Positions 1-11,944 of a DNA stretch of 64,000 bases are shown here, piece by piece. The DNA comes from Gymnopus androsaceus JB14 (taxonomy: Eukaryota > Basidiomycota > Agaricomycetes > Agaricales > Omphalotaceae): assembly GCA_009733575.1 (NCBI GenBank), contig ML769487.1, positions 1 through 64,000 of the forward strand, written 5' to 3'. Each line of letters starts with the position of its first letter. Within the stretch, counting starts at the first letter, position 1. The position numbers were made by a program, and so were the translations under genes. Under the pieces are notes generated by a model. That model had not been told where the DNA came from. It worked only from the letters and a program-made list of their open reading frames with translations, and did not search any database.

Positions 1-593
1 TTGTAGAGCACCTGGCGTGGGTAGGGCATGTACATGCTCTGAGAAGTGAGCACGCTGGCCGATGCAAGGTTGGAGAATGCGAGCAACAGCTCCATTGTAG
101 AGTTCATTTGATTACTAAAAAGCAAACGAATTCTACGACCCTGTTATAAGGTTAGCGTATCCGAGGCGACAATGCAAACGTGGCACAACCTTTAGTGTAC
201 GATAAGCGAAGTAAAAGGCGCAGTGGTCTTTGAAGGGACGGGGAATACTGCAGACTCGAGAGACCAGCACTCGATGTCAGCGTAATCTGACCACATAGCG
301 AGACTTTTTTGCGGTGCGACGATCAGGAGGGCGCAGTTGGAATTAAGTGTCATGTTCAAAAAGGAAAGAATGAATGGCCCAATGATGAGAGACTCAGTGG
401 AATCCAATGTGGTGAGGAAGGTGTTCGGATTATCAATGTAGTATGCCAAATGAATCGATAATCGAATAACATAGTAAGAACGGATAAATTGGCGGTTGGA
501 AGTAGAAGTCGCAGCCATCGCAGATACACCGATGGGATTGCAGAAATCAAGAATCTCCGATGAAGTTTCAGCAGGTAGGTCAGGCGTAAACAT
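1..593 (-). CDS. F-box-like / nucleotidyltransferase-like hypothetical protein (partial, cut by window edge)
   Basis: The start ATG is at 593. The first exon runs 593-201, an intron with GTACAC donor, GCTAACC branch point and ACAG acceptor spans 200-141, and the reading frame stays open from 140 to the window edge, so the 3' end is missing. The N-terminus (LPAETSSEILDFCNPIGVSA) resembles an F-box-like LPxE...IL helix. It is followed by a segment like the basidiomycete proteins in which a patch around 'ESLIIGPFILSFL' corresponds to a degenerate nucleotidyltransferase core. This family is large and lineage-specific in Agaricomycetes and has no known function; the assignment rests on pattern resemblance only. 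No catalytic aspartates are obvious, so activity is doubtful. The splice junction keeps phase 0. Confidence 0.5.
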
Positions 594-671
594 GACCGTT
601 ACAGGTTGTATCTTTACAGAACGCCCTGATATTTATATCAGTATGGTTCAATGAAACAGATGCGAGCGTAG

Positions 672-1117
672 TTACCTTTCCAGTAACAATTTCACATTAT
701 TTTCATCAAGAACCATGTCAAGTGGTAGAACAATTGATCGGTCGTAGCAGAATTTGACGACGAGAACATCCCCAGAAGGAACAGCCGCTGAGCAGACGAG
801 ACCTGCAAGAGCGTCGTTGGCGGGCGTTAACATTGTCGATAACAGCGAGGGTTTTAAATAATAAGCAACAAAGCAGAAATTTTCCTCTTCCGACGACAAA
901 GAAGTTGTGTCACGGCTAGTAACAACTGCACGGGCAGTGCTCAGGACCCCATTGACTCTGAAAATCCAATATTCTGTGTACAGATATTCAGGGGAGGTCC
1001 GTGGGGGTATGTTGACTTGACGGGTTATTGGTACGGGGACGACGCAAATGTCACCTTCAATGGTGAATAGTGTGCCTTCAACAATGCCTTCAAAATGCTG
1101 GTTCCAAAGTAAGCAAG
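672..1117 (-). CDS. Orphan exon of an unrecognised hypothetical gene
   Basis: An open frame of about 145 codons runs on the minus strand from roughly 1117 to a probable GTAACT splice donor just below 672. It reads through segments such as EGIVEGTLFTIEGDICVVPV and ends VLDENNVKLLLER. There is no clear ATG, so it is an internal exon or a fragment. It lies just upstream of the F-box-like gene on the same strand and could be part of a longer gene model with it, but I could not join the two convincingly. No domain is recognised. Confidence 0.3.
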
Positions 1118-1752
1118 CAAATCAAGATTAATCGCTTAAGCACACACCATCGTCTTCTCAGTCAAGCGGCGGATGCGCTTTGCAATACGCATTGGGAATG
1201 GCATTGGAAAAGTAGGAGTGGGTCGGTCGAGCCTACAATGTGGGGGGTTAGGATGAGCTGCCAGCCCCTGAACTATGAGAGCTCGTTGATCGATAATTAT
1301 CGCCAACGAGATCGAGACTCACCCCCTTGCACGTCTCATAGATGACAGCTGCACCCCAAACGCCGGATTGTGAATCAGTTACCAATTCTCGATGAACAAT
1401 GACGCACCCTCACACTCCTGTGGTCAACGGTGCACGGTCTCAACGATAGAGCATGACATATCATTAGTTGTTCCAGCAAAATTAAGGCTTATCAAACAGG
1501 AAAAAAAAAAGAAAGATAAATGTTATTAAAGTAATAAAACGGAAGGGGTAATACGTGTGTGTTAAGCGAGAGCAGAAATGTCCTTGTTTGCTATGGGAGT
1601 ACAGAATACTCCAGTTGATATTTATGGGTTTAAAATCAAAGGTAAGTGAAATGAAAAAAGTAAAGGTATAACCCTGTCGGACAGGGTAACAAAGATAATA
1701 ATAATCAAAGAATAAAAAAACGGTAAATTCAGAATCTGCAAACGTGCCAAAA
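1118..1752. other. Intergenic, AT-rich, no gene recognised
   Basis: No supported coding exon is seen. The segment contains a short perfect hairpin at 1671-1687 (ACCCTGTC, one-base loop, GACAGGGT), about 70 bases beyond the stop codon of the minus-strand gene that ends at 1753, so it would lie in that gene's 3' UTR or terminator region. Confidence 0.4.
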
Positions 1753-3831
1753 CTAACCATCGACATCCATCGAATCTTCCAGTTTTCCTTTACCCTTCGC
1801 ACCTAAGGTTGTATCGACATCCATGGGATCCTGAGCCTTAGCCTTTCCCTTGCTTCGAGTACTCCGGTCGGATGAAGCAGTGGGGGTGTCAGATGCAGTG
1901 AGCTTTTTGGGAGGTTTACGGCCTGTAGTGCCACGAGCAGTCTGAGTCGTTCGACGTTTGGGAGGGGAAGGAGAGGTAGGGGGATCCTCGGCAGCTCCGC
2001 GTTTAGATGGAGATGGCGTCGAGGCAGTGGATGTGCCAGCGGTGGGTGCGGTATCAACGCAGGGCGAAGACGAAGAGGACCCAATGCGCCAGAGGGACTT
2101 GAGGCGTTCTGCACGCTCCAGCTTTCGAGCCTCCTCATTCTCAGCGCGCTCTGCGGCAGCAACCAACCTAGCTGCCTCCTCTGCCTTCGCCGACTTCACG
2201 ATGCTCCTCAACCAAACGTTCTTCCTCCTTACGCCCGCGCAGCCTCGACACGTTTATCCGCCTCGTGGCGGTGGATCAAATCGCGGATATCTTCGTCGTA
2301 ATCAGGGATGATATGAATTTCGAGTGCAGTGGCGACACAGTGGCGGGAAGGGTGTGCCAAAGCCCTGACCGTCTTGTGTCGAGGTAAAGTCCCAATCTGA
2401 GTTCGAATCAGACACAGACTACGAAGTTAAAGAAAAGAGGCTAACATTTTGTGGTCCAGTAGCACCGCTACACGAGCACCAGGAATCAAATAACGTTCGT
2501 ATTCCGACTGGATGAAGCGAGAGTGCCCTGGCCGTTCCGCACCTCTGGTGTTTTCACGCGCACTTTTGACAAATTATAAGTTTGAGCAAGTTTGCGGATA
2601 TGGCCATCGGGATCAGGGATAGTTCCCCAGCAAGGAGCGATCGTTTTCTGACGCATTCAGCGGTGTTAAAGTAAGACAAGCATGCATCATCAGACACAAC
2701 GTACTATTAGCTGGAGTAACTTGAAGAGCTTCGTTGTTTCTGCGTTTGATTTCTTCCTCGACGTCGGTCGACAGGTAATAAACGATTACCTAAAGACTTA
2801 GATAAGTAAAACGAAAATTAAAACGTCGCATAAAATACCTTGCATAACTGCCTGGGGGCCCACGTCATCCTTCCCATTGGGCACATTCGCAAATACAACC
2901 GAGGTGCTCGCGGCAAAATGCCACGAATCACGCCCACGAACAACCCACTCACTGCCTTTGATTGAAGCCAAACCGGGGTACAGCCTAACTGCACAAACAG
3001 CGTAAGGGAACAAAGTCGAATGGGAAAAACAACACATACCATCATTCGGCTTCTGAGAATCGAAATACGCCTTGCGCTTAACCGTTGTGAAAGCAGTGAT
3101 ATTGTCGAAGCGTTCAACAGCTTGTTCGAACACAGCAACACCTTCAGGCGGAGTATCGAAAGGTGTGATAAGGGGGCGCATCACGATTTTCGCTTTGCCC
3201 CGTTTGAAATTATCGATGTTGAGAATCTAAGATCAAAGCCATCAGTAAGATACTCCCACAATGTAAAAATATTCATACCTCTTCCCCATTGGACTGGTAC
3301 AACATGTCCAAGTAGGGACCGACTTTATTGAGCTCGTACTTATCACCTTGAGCAAGCTCAGCGATGACTCTGAATTTGACGTGGTTACGGTCCTTGTCCC
3401 GCATGCGGATGGCGTTATCACCGAAACCTGGCATTTTCGCCAGTGTGTAAGTGTCAGGCTCGGTAACATCAGGAACGAGAGATGAAGGCTTGTCGAGGAA
3501 GATCTTGATAGCCGAGGCAGCGGGACCATACTTGTCGAAAGATAGTCCACTTTGCCTTCGGTTTTGTGGAAAGCAAGATCGGAGGAGTCGGAGTCCGCGA
3601 CAGAGAAACTGTTCGTCCACATCCTCGTCGTTTTCCTCGGGATCACCGTCCTGCGTCATTGGCAATGGGAGAAGGAGAAGTTGCGGTTGTAGGAGACTCA
3701 GCAACTGCACCGTCAGCAACGGGCAGTTGTGCAATGTCTGATAAATCTGAAATGGAAATAAGTATTAGGAAGAAGCATAAAGTGGCAAATAATAACACAC
3801 CAGTTTCGAGAGCGAGGTTAGAATTAGACAT
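1753..3831 (-). pseudogene. Basidiomycete hypothetical gene, multi-exon, probably degenerate
   Basis: The gene starts at ATG 3831 (MSNSNLALET, then an intron with GTGTGT donor and TTTCAG acceptor). It continues through exons readable as FDKYGPAASAIKIFLDKP, DNAIRMRDKDRNHVKFRVIA, VMRPLITPFDTPPEGVAVFE, GSEWVVRGRDSWHFAASTSV and IAPCWGTIPDPDGHIRKLAQ. It ends at 1753 in a low-complexity tail rich in Lys, Ser, Pro and Thr with two MDVD repeats and a predicted coiled-coil AEEAARLVAAAERAENEEAR. Several introns splice cleanly (for example GTATGA...CTTAG before ILNIDNF). Within 3540-3680, however, the reading frame must switch three times, so the copy looks damaged. No known enzymatic domain is recognised. 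It is co-oriented with the Helitron gene 346 bases upstream and may be a passenger, but that is inference. Confidence 0.5.
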
Positions 3832-4177
3832 AGATGAACGTAGCTTAAGGCAAATTGGGCAGACGAGCTAAAGCGAAATGGGCAGACGAGATGGGGATTA
3901 GAAAACGAGAGAGAAGTGGTTTAAAAACTTGTAGATAAGAAGAGGCGGAAGTTTCGACCTCAATCGCAAACGTTGGAGACGGCAATGGAGCGAAAAATGC
4001 AAATATAATTGTTTGTTCCTGCATTAAGCCAACAGCAGATCGAAAGACAGAGAGAAGAACAAATTATAGAAACGTAAGTTATAGGGCGTCGATAAAAAAC
4101 AGGGATAGGTTGAGAGATAAAGAGAGAGGCAAGGGCAAAACGTGTTTGCGTGATTAATGCTAGAGAGTAGGGTGAGT
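3832..4177. other. Spacer between Helitron gene and hypothetical gene
   Basis: This is a purine-rich 346-base spacer with a short direct repeat (TGGGCAGACGAG, twice near 3858-3891). I looked for a Helitron 3' terminus (a hairpin followed by CTRR on the minus strand) and did not find a convincing one, so the Helitron end is not placed. Confidence 0.4.
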
Positions 4178-7100
4178 TTAACTTTGTTGATGCCGAGGTC
4201 GTTTACGCGATGAATCGGGAGTCACAGTCACCTGCGGACGCTTGCGATCATTTCCAGGGAAACGAAAACGGAAGTGCTCCCCGCCAAAACTTTGGAAAGT
4301 GTTGGCCTCGAAATCAGGTAATGGCTGTATATCACCTGTCGCAAAAGCCCATGTCAATCGGGTGTTATGTTCTAAAACGCGGAATCTAGTCGTTTCAAAC
4401 CACAAGTGGATTGGCACTGGTTCTTTGTTTAGGTCCGACAAGGTTACCGGCTCAGTAATAAACAATCCTTGGCGCGTTTTTGCGCGTGAGGCAGCGACGT
4501 ACGCGCCCCATGAACCTTCTTTCAAGTTGCAAATCACTACAAGAAGGGTCTGACCTTGAGCGGAATGGCCAGTAACGCCGAAAGCACTTTGGATGGGAAG
4601 TTGTGAACGTGCAACTCTGATTTTCCTAAGTCCAACGCCAGGTATTTGGTATCAAGGTTGAATAAGTCCAAGTAGTAGGGTTTGATGGGAAAGCAACGGG
4701 GTGGTAAACCACTCAATTTGATTTTGCTGTCCGGAAACTCAACAATGACGCATTTACAGTACGTTAAACCGTTATCATCGATGTCAGTGTCAAAGCCTCT
4801 AACCCAACCTTTAGCGCCGTTTGTAATTCCCAAGTCAGTATTAATGTTCCGGCCTTTGAGGACAACAGGCATGCCGATGTAGAGATTGATCCAACCATGA
4901 AGAGCATTTTTCAGCGTGTGATGCGATCATTTCGAGCTGCAGCAGCTGCTCTTGAATTTCCTCAGACGGTACGTCACCCGATGCGGTGAGAGGAATCGCA
5001 TTGTCTTGGGAGTATATGACACGATCCTGAGCGGCACATGCCACAATAGCGCAGACCGTCAACATCCTTGGCCACGGTACCAGCTTTCCATTGATTGATG
5101 CGCAAGCGCAACTTGTTAGTTTTGACTATCATTGAAGCAAGATAATGATCTGCAGACTCCAACGTTACACCATTTGGTTGTTCAGAAGATTTGATGACAC
5201 GCGTATTGAACAGTTCAACGTCCTGTGGAGTACATTCACGTGTGCGTAATCGCGCAACAGCAGCTGCATATTCAGGGTCATCTTCCATACGTTTCTGTTC
5301 GTCGAGAGTGATACAAGCATTGACAGATTTCCATGCTAAGGCGTCCCAAGCGTCTCATTGTTTCCTCTGCAGTTCTGGACACATAAGTGGCCAAAGGAGT
5401 GTACAAAGCTTTGCCGGCTATAGGAGGATATTGGAACTGGTCCCCCGCAAAAATCATATTTAGTTTACCGAAAAAATCGTCGGGTTCTTCTTTAGCGAAA
5501 CGAAGCGCAGCATCAATTTCTGCGAGCAAGGATAGGGACAACAAAGAGACCTCGTCGATCATAAGAACCAGTACATCTTTCCAGTCAGCGCGTAGTTGAG
5601 AGCGGGTGGTGTTGCTGATGGAAAAGGTAACCTCTTGCTCGTTATCGTTTCCGCTTTGAGTTGTGAAGCCATTACAATCTCTTTTAATGGCGATACCAAG
5701 ACCTGCGTGTATTGTAGTCCCATCTATGAGGTTTGCAGCAGTGCCCGTGGGAGCAACGAAACGTATGGTGTGGTCCAGTCCGAAGTAACGGAGAACCTCC
5801 TTGACAGCTTTGACCACATGTGTTTTGCCTGTACCACCTGGTCCGGAGAGAAATAAGCGTAAAGCATCTTTATCGACCCAATCTGCAAGGTTCAACACAT
5901 GTTTGTTGATAATAGACATGGTAATGATCTCGAAAGCTTCGTTCTGCTTCGAGTTCAAATTGAACGTCATTTGTACCTGGCGGATTATATCTTGGACGGA
6001 CAATGGACCAATTGGAACGGGGGCCAAATCCGATGCTCCGGCACCACGTTCAATAGAATGTGAGGTTGTGGGTGTAGCGTTTGTAGCTGACGAGCTTGTA
6101 TTCGTAACGGGTGCATTCGACGATGGAATGATGACTTGGATCAAAGGATCAGACTTTGAACGTCTCCCTCGAACAATGTCGTCTGTTTGTTGTTTGATTT
6201 GAGATTGCCATTGAGTGAACAATTGATTCGTCAGCCGAGGAATTGAAACCGAGGATGCAGCCGCTGATTGCAGCGACGCTTTGACAGCGAGGGAAGGCAC
6301 CTGCAGCCATCGGGACAGCGTAAGATTCCGCCGTAGTAGAAAACAATCGCGCTCAAAGGATAAATTACCATTATTGCGAGCACCCTGTTGTGGCTCTACA
6401 AAAGTATCTTCATCATCAGGATTGAAACCAACGTGGAGTGATGATAATATATTGGACTTATCGCTAGAGCCCTTCATAGCCTGCGCTTGTTTGCGAATAC
6501 GTTCCGCTTCACGTTGGTCTTGGCACTCGTGTATCTCTTCCCAATTATCCATGACGGTTTGAGCAAAGCCAGAAAACGGGAAAGCTGCATAATCAGCATT
6601 CACGGACACGGAGATTAGAGGCTTTCTGACAGAAAAGGGTTTAAAATGGCAAAGCGCAAATAACTTATGCTCATTGCTCTCTTTTCTCGGTATTTTGATG
6701 CCCACTACACGGGGGACGAGCTCAGGACCAAGGTCACCATGTTCCGCAAAGGTATGTCGGGTTAGTTGATGTGTTTCGCTGTGCAAATGCCCAGCACCCA
6801 AAGCATATCGTGTGAGGACACCTAAGCGAGATTCAGGTGTGTTTTTATTGTTTGTCTTTGTCTTGGGCTCGCAGGTGAAATGTCTTATAAAATCGTAAAA
6901 CGTAATATCGTCAAGATCAGGAGGCCGGTGGAAGTAATCGTCAACTTGATTGCTTTCCCTGAGGCGGCCCTCTTTGTCGAAAGTTAACTTAATAGGCAAA
7001 TCGTCCTCCAGAAGGGAGTGTACATCGGATAACATGCAGTTATATGTTTTCCGAACAAAGAACAACAGACTGGTGGAAGGCATGGGTACAGTTTTATGAG

Positions 7101-10100
7101 AGGTCATTGCGTCGTCGAGACCGAGAAGGAGGCGCGCCGCTTGCTGGGCATGGACCTGTGTCCCACGGCCAAAGTGGGTGAGACATCGATGTAGTAGACG
7201 TTTAGCACGAGCAACAGCAGGGCCTTCGGTGCCAATGCTGATGTCACAGGCAACTGCTCTAGAAAGAAGTGTGAGTAGTTCCTCGGTGGACAGAGGCATC
7301 TTGGTGATATAGTCGGAAATGTAAAACATGGCAGCCTTCGCAGCCTTGCCAGAGAGGATGCATTTAAGGTCATGGTTATGGTGGCCGTATACGAGTAAGT
7401 ACGGATTATGACCATTAATATCGGACTCGTGTCGAGCGAAAACAACTGAATTAGTTTCGACTTCGAAGCGAGAGGTCTCAACGAGATCGTGTGGGTACCC
7501 GAACCTGCATACAGATTGATCCTTGCGGCCTTTGTAGCAAACAGGACGGCAACGATGTCTTTGATGACGTTCGCCAATTTTCTTGTGTTGCGTCTCGAAA
7601 TTCAGTTCCCACAATTGATTCAGTGCATCCAGCACATCGTTATCGTCGTCATTTGGAGAAGGAACATGGGGGGGTAACTCCACTCGAGGTTCGTAGTTGG
7701 GATCTATATCCACATCGATCGCGGGTAAGTGATGGTGAATCAAACCCTCAAAAAAGGAAAAAAATCGTTCACGGTATTCCTCGGATGCTTTCAGGAGAGC
7801 GTGAATATCAGAAGGGTTGCGGGCACCTGTAAGCCACAGTAGATAGTGTGCGTGAAATTGACCCCGTTCCGTCAATTCTACGACACCATAATGAGCTTGT
7901 AATTTTCCTAAAATGCCACCTTGATCGTTTGACTTTCCAGTGTTAAAATCCCAACCGAATAAGTCGCGGAATAGACAAGTGCGCATAAAATCGAAAAAGT
8001 CCGCTGCAGCGACAGGGTCCTTAGCAACATTTCTCGCGCGTTCAGAGCGAGTTAAGGGTAAAGCAGGAAACTCAGAATCAAGATCAATATCTTCGATCCC
8101 AAATATTACCTGGAAAATGGGACTGTGAGTGGCAGAGGGATTGAAAGTAAAAAAGATAGTTGGTAAGCCAAAATGCGAGAAATAACTCCGTATTTCATGT
8201 CTGGTATGAACTTTCGCTGCCTGGGAACCTGGAACTTTGGAGGAGATTGTATTGACCTCTTTGAGAAGAAGCAGTGCATCTTTCTCTTCCGCGGTAAACA
8301 AAGTAGGATTATATTCATCGCGCATGCTTCTGGCAAGATTACTTAGAACATCGGGATGCACCGATATCAGAATAGGAGCAATGGCTTGGAAACGGCTTGA
8401 TTTGACAGAGAGTGACGTATGGAGGTGAGCTTTTCGTCGCTGTATTAAATTAAGTGCAACGAAGGAGTAGAGGTAATGATAACGGAAACGACGGTCTGCT
8501 GTGTCGAGAAGGTGTCTGGCATGCAACTCTAGTGAAACAGCTGGGTCACATCGAGAATCTTCGAAGCCACCGATACCCAACGGGAACAACGTTGGAAACA
8601 TGCCAGGGAATAAATCAGGATTGTTGTACTCAGGGATGGGATCAAGTGCATAGCGAATGTGGGTTGCAGTGTCAGGATTGGATGCTATGGCAATATTTCT
8701 TAATGCAGAGGAGGTCATATGGCGACCTGGTACTGTAGTGGATTCTGCGTCATACAAGCCAGATTTTTCAAGGAAGAGATCCTTGTCATCTGTAAGGCTA
8801 GCGGGGTGATCGTCGAAACCGGAGGTTTCTTCTTCAAACATAAATTCTGGATTGGACTCGTGGTCATAAACGATACTTTCTCCTAGGCCAGGCAATATAC
8901 CATCATCTGGATATAAATCAAGAACGTTTTCAGATACTGGTGGTAGGCCAGCATAAAGTATATCATGAGTGCAAAGAAACGAGAGCAAAGCTGCAATTTT
9001 AGGTTTCCTGACAACGTACGGTGTAAGCTTGCGCAGCTCTTCCGGTCGTAGCTTGCGAGGGCCGACAAAGACAACACTTATGAGATCATTGAGATCGGAA
9101 GGAGCCCAAGGCAGAGTCGTAGCATTCTTGAATAGGTTCATAGGATGAGCACAAATGTTACCACGCATTTGTAGAGGGTCGGTTTCTGATGAGGAGCTAC
9201 CAAAAATGCGAGCAACGTGTGCCGTAGTACGATAGAGACTGCAAGCCATCTCCTCAACCCACGTAATATCTCGAAGATATTCTGGTAGCTCGCCACGGTA
9301 CATGTAATTGTTTAGAGCCAATCGTGGCATTTTACCTTGCGACAGTGCAGTGTGACACGAGGCGCATAAGTATAATTCGACATTATTGCACAGATTGTCT
9401 GTAGCGCGGATGCCTTTTGGGTCCAGTAATAGACCATCCAACGAAGGATGTATATAAATGAAACGACTACGCGGTGTATGCTCTAAAATATATTGATTTG
9501 TCACTCGAAGGAGGTCAAGCGAAGGTAAGCTCGCCAACGAACACGAAGAACCTGAACGCAGCCGGTCTTCAGCGCCACATGAAGCACATACAGACAAAGG
9601 AATATATTGAATAGCCTCCCGGTACGTACGCAGGCAATCCATAATTGTCTCATGTGGTATTGGCTGGGGCCATGTTAATTTTGCATCCTCCAACGCATTT
9701 AATTCGTCAGCAACTCGAGCGATGCGTGCCTCTTTCCTTTCAGTACGTCTGCGATCATTGCTAGATCCAGGAACGGGTAACCCCATCAGAGACTTAGCGT
9801 TATAACTTTTGAGCGCTATGGTTGCAGCATTTAAAACAGAATAAGGATAGCCCCGTCCTTCTAGGACAGCGAAAACCAAATCAAAAACATTGTAAAAAGG
9901 CCGCGTATCTACGATGGTATGATTTTCTGAGAAATAGAGCTCAACCAAATTATTGCATTTGAGAGAATATATAAAAGAAAAATGCGCCAAGAAAACCTTG
10001 CACAGGAAAATGACCACATCTGTACTGTAAATGACACCTGCGCCGTCAGGGGCTTTGAGTCGATGTAAAACAGAACCATCCTTGTTTGTTTTCATCACAG

Positions 10101-10515
10101 GCAATGCAGTCAACAGGCGATCTAAATCATCCGACGGGCATGCAGAAAAAGCTAGCCTCAAAGCAGGTAAAAAATCGCTGTTAGCGTAAGGCAAGGGCTC
10201 GCGGTCCACATCAACTTCAAGAGTCAAGGATTGGATGAGACAGCGGTATAACACAGGTCCAAATCGTTGTTCAAAGGCACGGCAAGTGTCCAAATAACAA
10301 TTTTGATTACCTTGAAAGGAATATTGAGTAGAACGCATAGCCAGTATGATCTGGTCGACAAGTAAATGCTTATTCATACGGCGCTCGACGTGAGGTTGCA
10401 GATCGTTGACTTTAAGCGAGACTAAGATTTCTCTCAAGGCAACATCGCAACTTGACAGAGACCAGGTGGGCAATAACGACAATTGCTCAAAGTAAATATC
10501 AGTAACAGTAGACAT
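4178..10515 (-). mobile_element. Helitron RepHel gene (HUH replication initiator fused to PIF1-like helicase), C-terminus frameshifted
   Basis: A 1745-codon open frame from ATG 10515 encodes the Helitron-like N-terminal region. It includes the rolling-circle HUH motif GQFHAHYLLW near residue 889 and the Rep two-tyrosine motif YISDYITK near residue 1067. These are followed by an SF1B PIF1-type helicase with Walker A GPGGTGKTH near residue 1560, Walker B LMIDEVSLLS and motif III FAGDQFQYPP. A cysteine-rich pattern (CASCGAEDRL, LCASCHTAL) precedes the Rep part. The main frame stops at 5278, but homologous sequence continues to 4178 in alternating frames: MEDDPEYAAAVARL, AQDRVIYSQDNAIP, GMPVVLKGRNINTDLGITNG and the late helicase motif VTGHSAQGQTL. 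Moving between them needs single-base shifts near 5340, 5060, 4910 and 4630. The element is therefore probably non-autonomous now, unless those shifts are sequencing errors. Element termini (5' TC, 3' CTRR) were not identified. Confidence 0.9.
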
Positions 10516-10711
10516 TATATTAGTCTCTTAACGGTCAAACGCCAACGTAAAAACGATGGTAGCAGACGAAGAAAGCAACCGGAAGCAAAGCTCATATTAT
10601 AAATCACGGAGCGTGGGAGAAAATTGTTGAGTTTCAGTTCTTTTTCGTTCGATCAAGGTCTACAGAACCCTCCCTTCCCTTCGGTCAGTGTCGGGGAGTA
10701 CAAATAAGTAC
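10516..10711. other. Helitron gene 5' region
   Basis: The 196 bases between the RepHel start codon and the palindromic element contain no gene. They should include the Helitron promoter and possibly its 5' end; no unambiguous 5'-TC terminus was found. Confidence 0.35.
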
Positions 10712-10978
10712 CACTGCATGCAGTAACTCATAAGTTTTCTCAACAAAGGGAAAACTTATGGAAAACAGCCAAAATGCGCTGAAAACAGAAGTTTCGGAAC
10801 TAATGAAAGATTTTATACAAAACTTATGGAAATAAACTCCCTATTTTGGTAGTTTATTTTCATAAGTTTTTCATAAAATCTTTTCATAAGTTCAGAAACT
10901 TCTGTTTTAAGCCTTTTCCGAGTGTTTTCCATAAGTTCTTGATTTGCTCGCTTGACTTATACATTGCTGCATGCAGTG
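10712..10978. mobile_element. Palindromic foldback/MITE-like element (267 bp)
   Basis: The ends are CACTGCATGCAG (10712-10723) and CTGCATGCAGTG (10967-10978), a perfect 12-bp inverted match. The two halves keep matching inward along nearly the whole length: AAAACTTATGGAAAACAG against its complement CTGTTTTAAGCCTTTTCCGA, and AGAAGTTTCGGAACT against AGTTCAGAAACTTCT. The element would therefore fold into one long imperfect hairpin. It is flanked by TAC on both sides, a possible 3-bp target duplication. There is no coding capacity. Confidence 0.65.
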
Positions 10979-11035
10979 TACAGGTACTAGTAATATTTAA
11001 TGAATGACCACGGCGAAGAAGGAAACGTATGCAGA

Positions 11036-11720
11036 CTCATAAGGCCCCCGATGGAGTCCAAGGTGAAGGGGCTGAAATATCGTGTCTTTCTGAAGTCTTT
11101 CAACTTCTACTTACTGTATTTGGAGTGTTCATCATAGGAGCTTAACATCATGATGCTACGCTCCTCGGGAGGTTAACAAGACTGGATTGATACGGGTTGA
11201 CAAGTAAGTATTTGTACTTCGCCGCGGCGGGAACCAGTGTACCGTATTATATTCGAAGGTGAAATTTATATCTATGTCATACTTTGATAGTACTTACGAC
11301 CGTCGCCAATGAATAAGTCACATGTGCTACAAGCTGCTATACTCTACTTACCGAATCATTGCACAAAAATAATTATAAAAAATGGTGAGCCTGAGGATCA
11401 TAGAATGCTATTATTTGAGATCGATATACAGTATTACTTCTAGTGTCCCTTCTTTCTCACTCTCTTCTGGATACTCAGGCTATTTCACCATCTCCCTTCA
11501 ATGTTTTATGAACGCAATTGGCCCAGATTCACCGAGCCCCGCCAACGATTCTTCATTTCGAAGTTGGAATACTCGAATACACATCAAAAGAAGAAAATGA
11601 GATGCCCATCTTTGACATGTATGAATATGAAATTCATTGCACGTGAGTCGGTAGCGATTTACAGCTTTGACCGGAGGCATTTGTATATGTATCAAGCTGG
11701 ATGAAATGGAATTTGCTGGA
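11036..11720. repeat. Left member of diverged direct repeat pair flanking the ABC transporter
   Basis: Two blocks match a second copy to the right. Block one, 11085-11200, shares GTCTTTCTGAAGTCTTTCAA, GGAGCTTAACATCATGATGC and CTCGGGAGG with 14975-15085. Block two, 11555-11690, shares GAGATGCCCA, GAAATTCATTGCACGTGAGT and AGCTTTGACCGG with 15950-16030. The order and orientation are the same, so this is a direct repeat; the right copy carries about 460 extra bases between the blocks. Confidence 0.7.
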
Positions 11721-11944
11721 AAGTTGCCCCAGTTGAATTAGAATCGCTCATGGTCCTCGTTCAAATCTTCTGTCAACTGGGAACATACTTTGACTGCTTC
11801 GAACGTTGAAAGCCGTATGATACGTGTATTCTTTTCGGTAACATTACAGAGATGCGTTGAATATATATTGTACAGAGTTTATTAAGATACAAAAACTTCT
11901 TTGTGAAAACTATTACGTCCTTCTGAAAATTTCAGCCAAGGACG

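Noticed and set aside
1671..1687. Perfect hairpin considered as a Helitron 3' terminus
   Set aside because: No CTRR follows within the usual distance on either strand (the minus strand reads TATACCTTTAC), so it is more likely part of a 3' UTR.
6149..8738. Several plus-strand frames inside the Helitron gene
   Set aside because: Antisense shadows of the long RepHel frame, without independent motifs.
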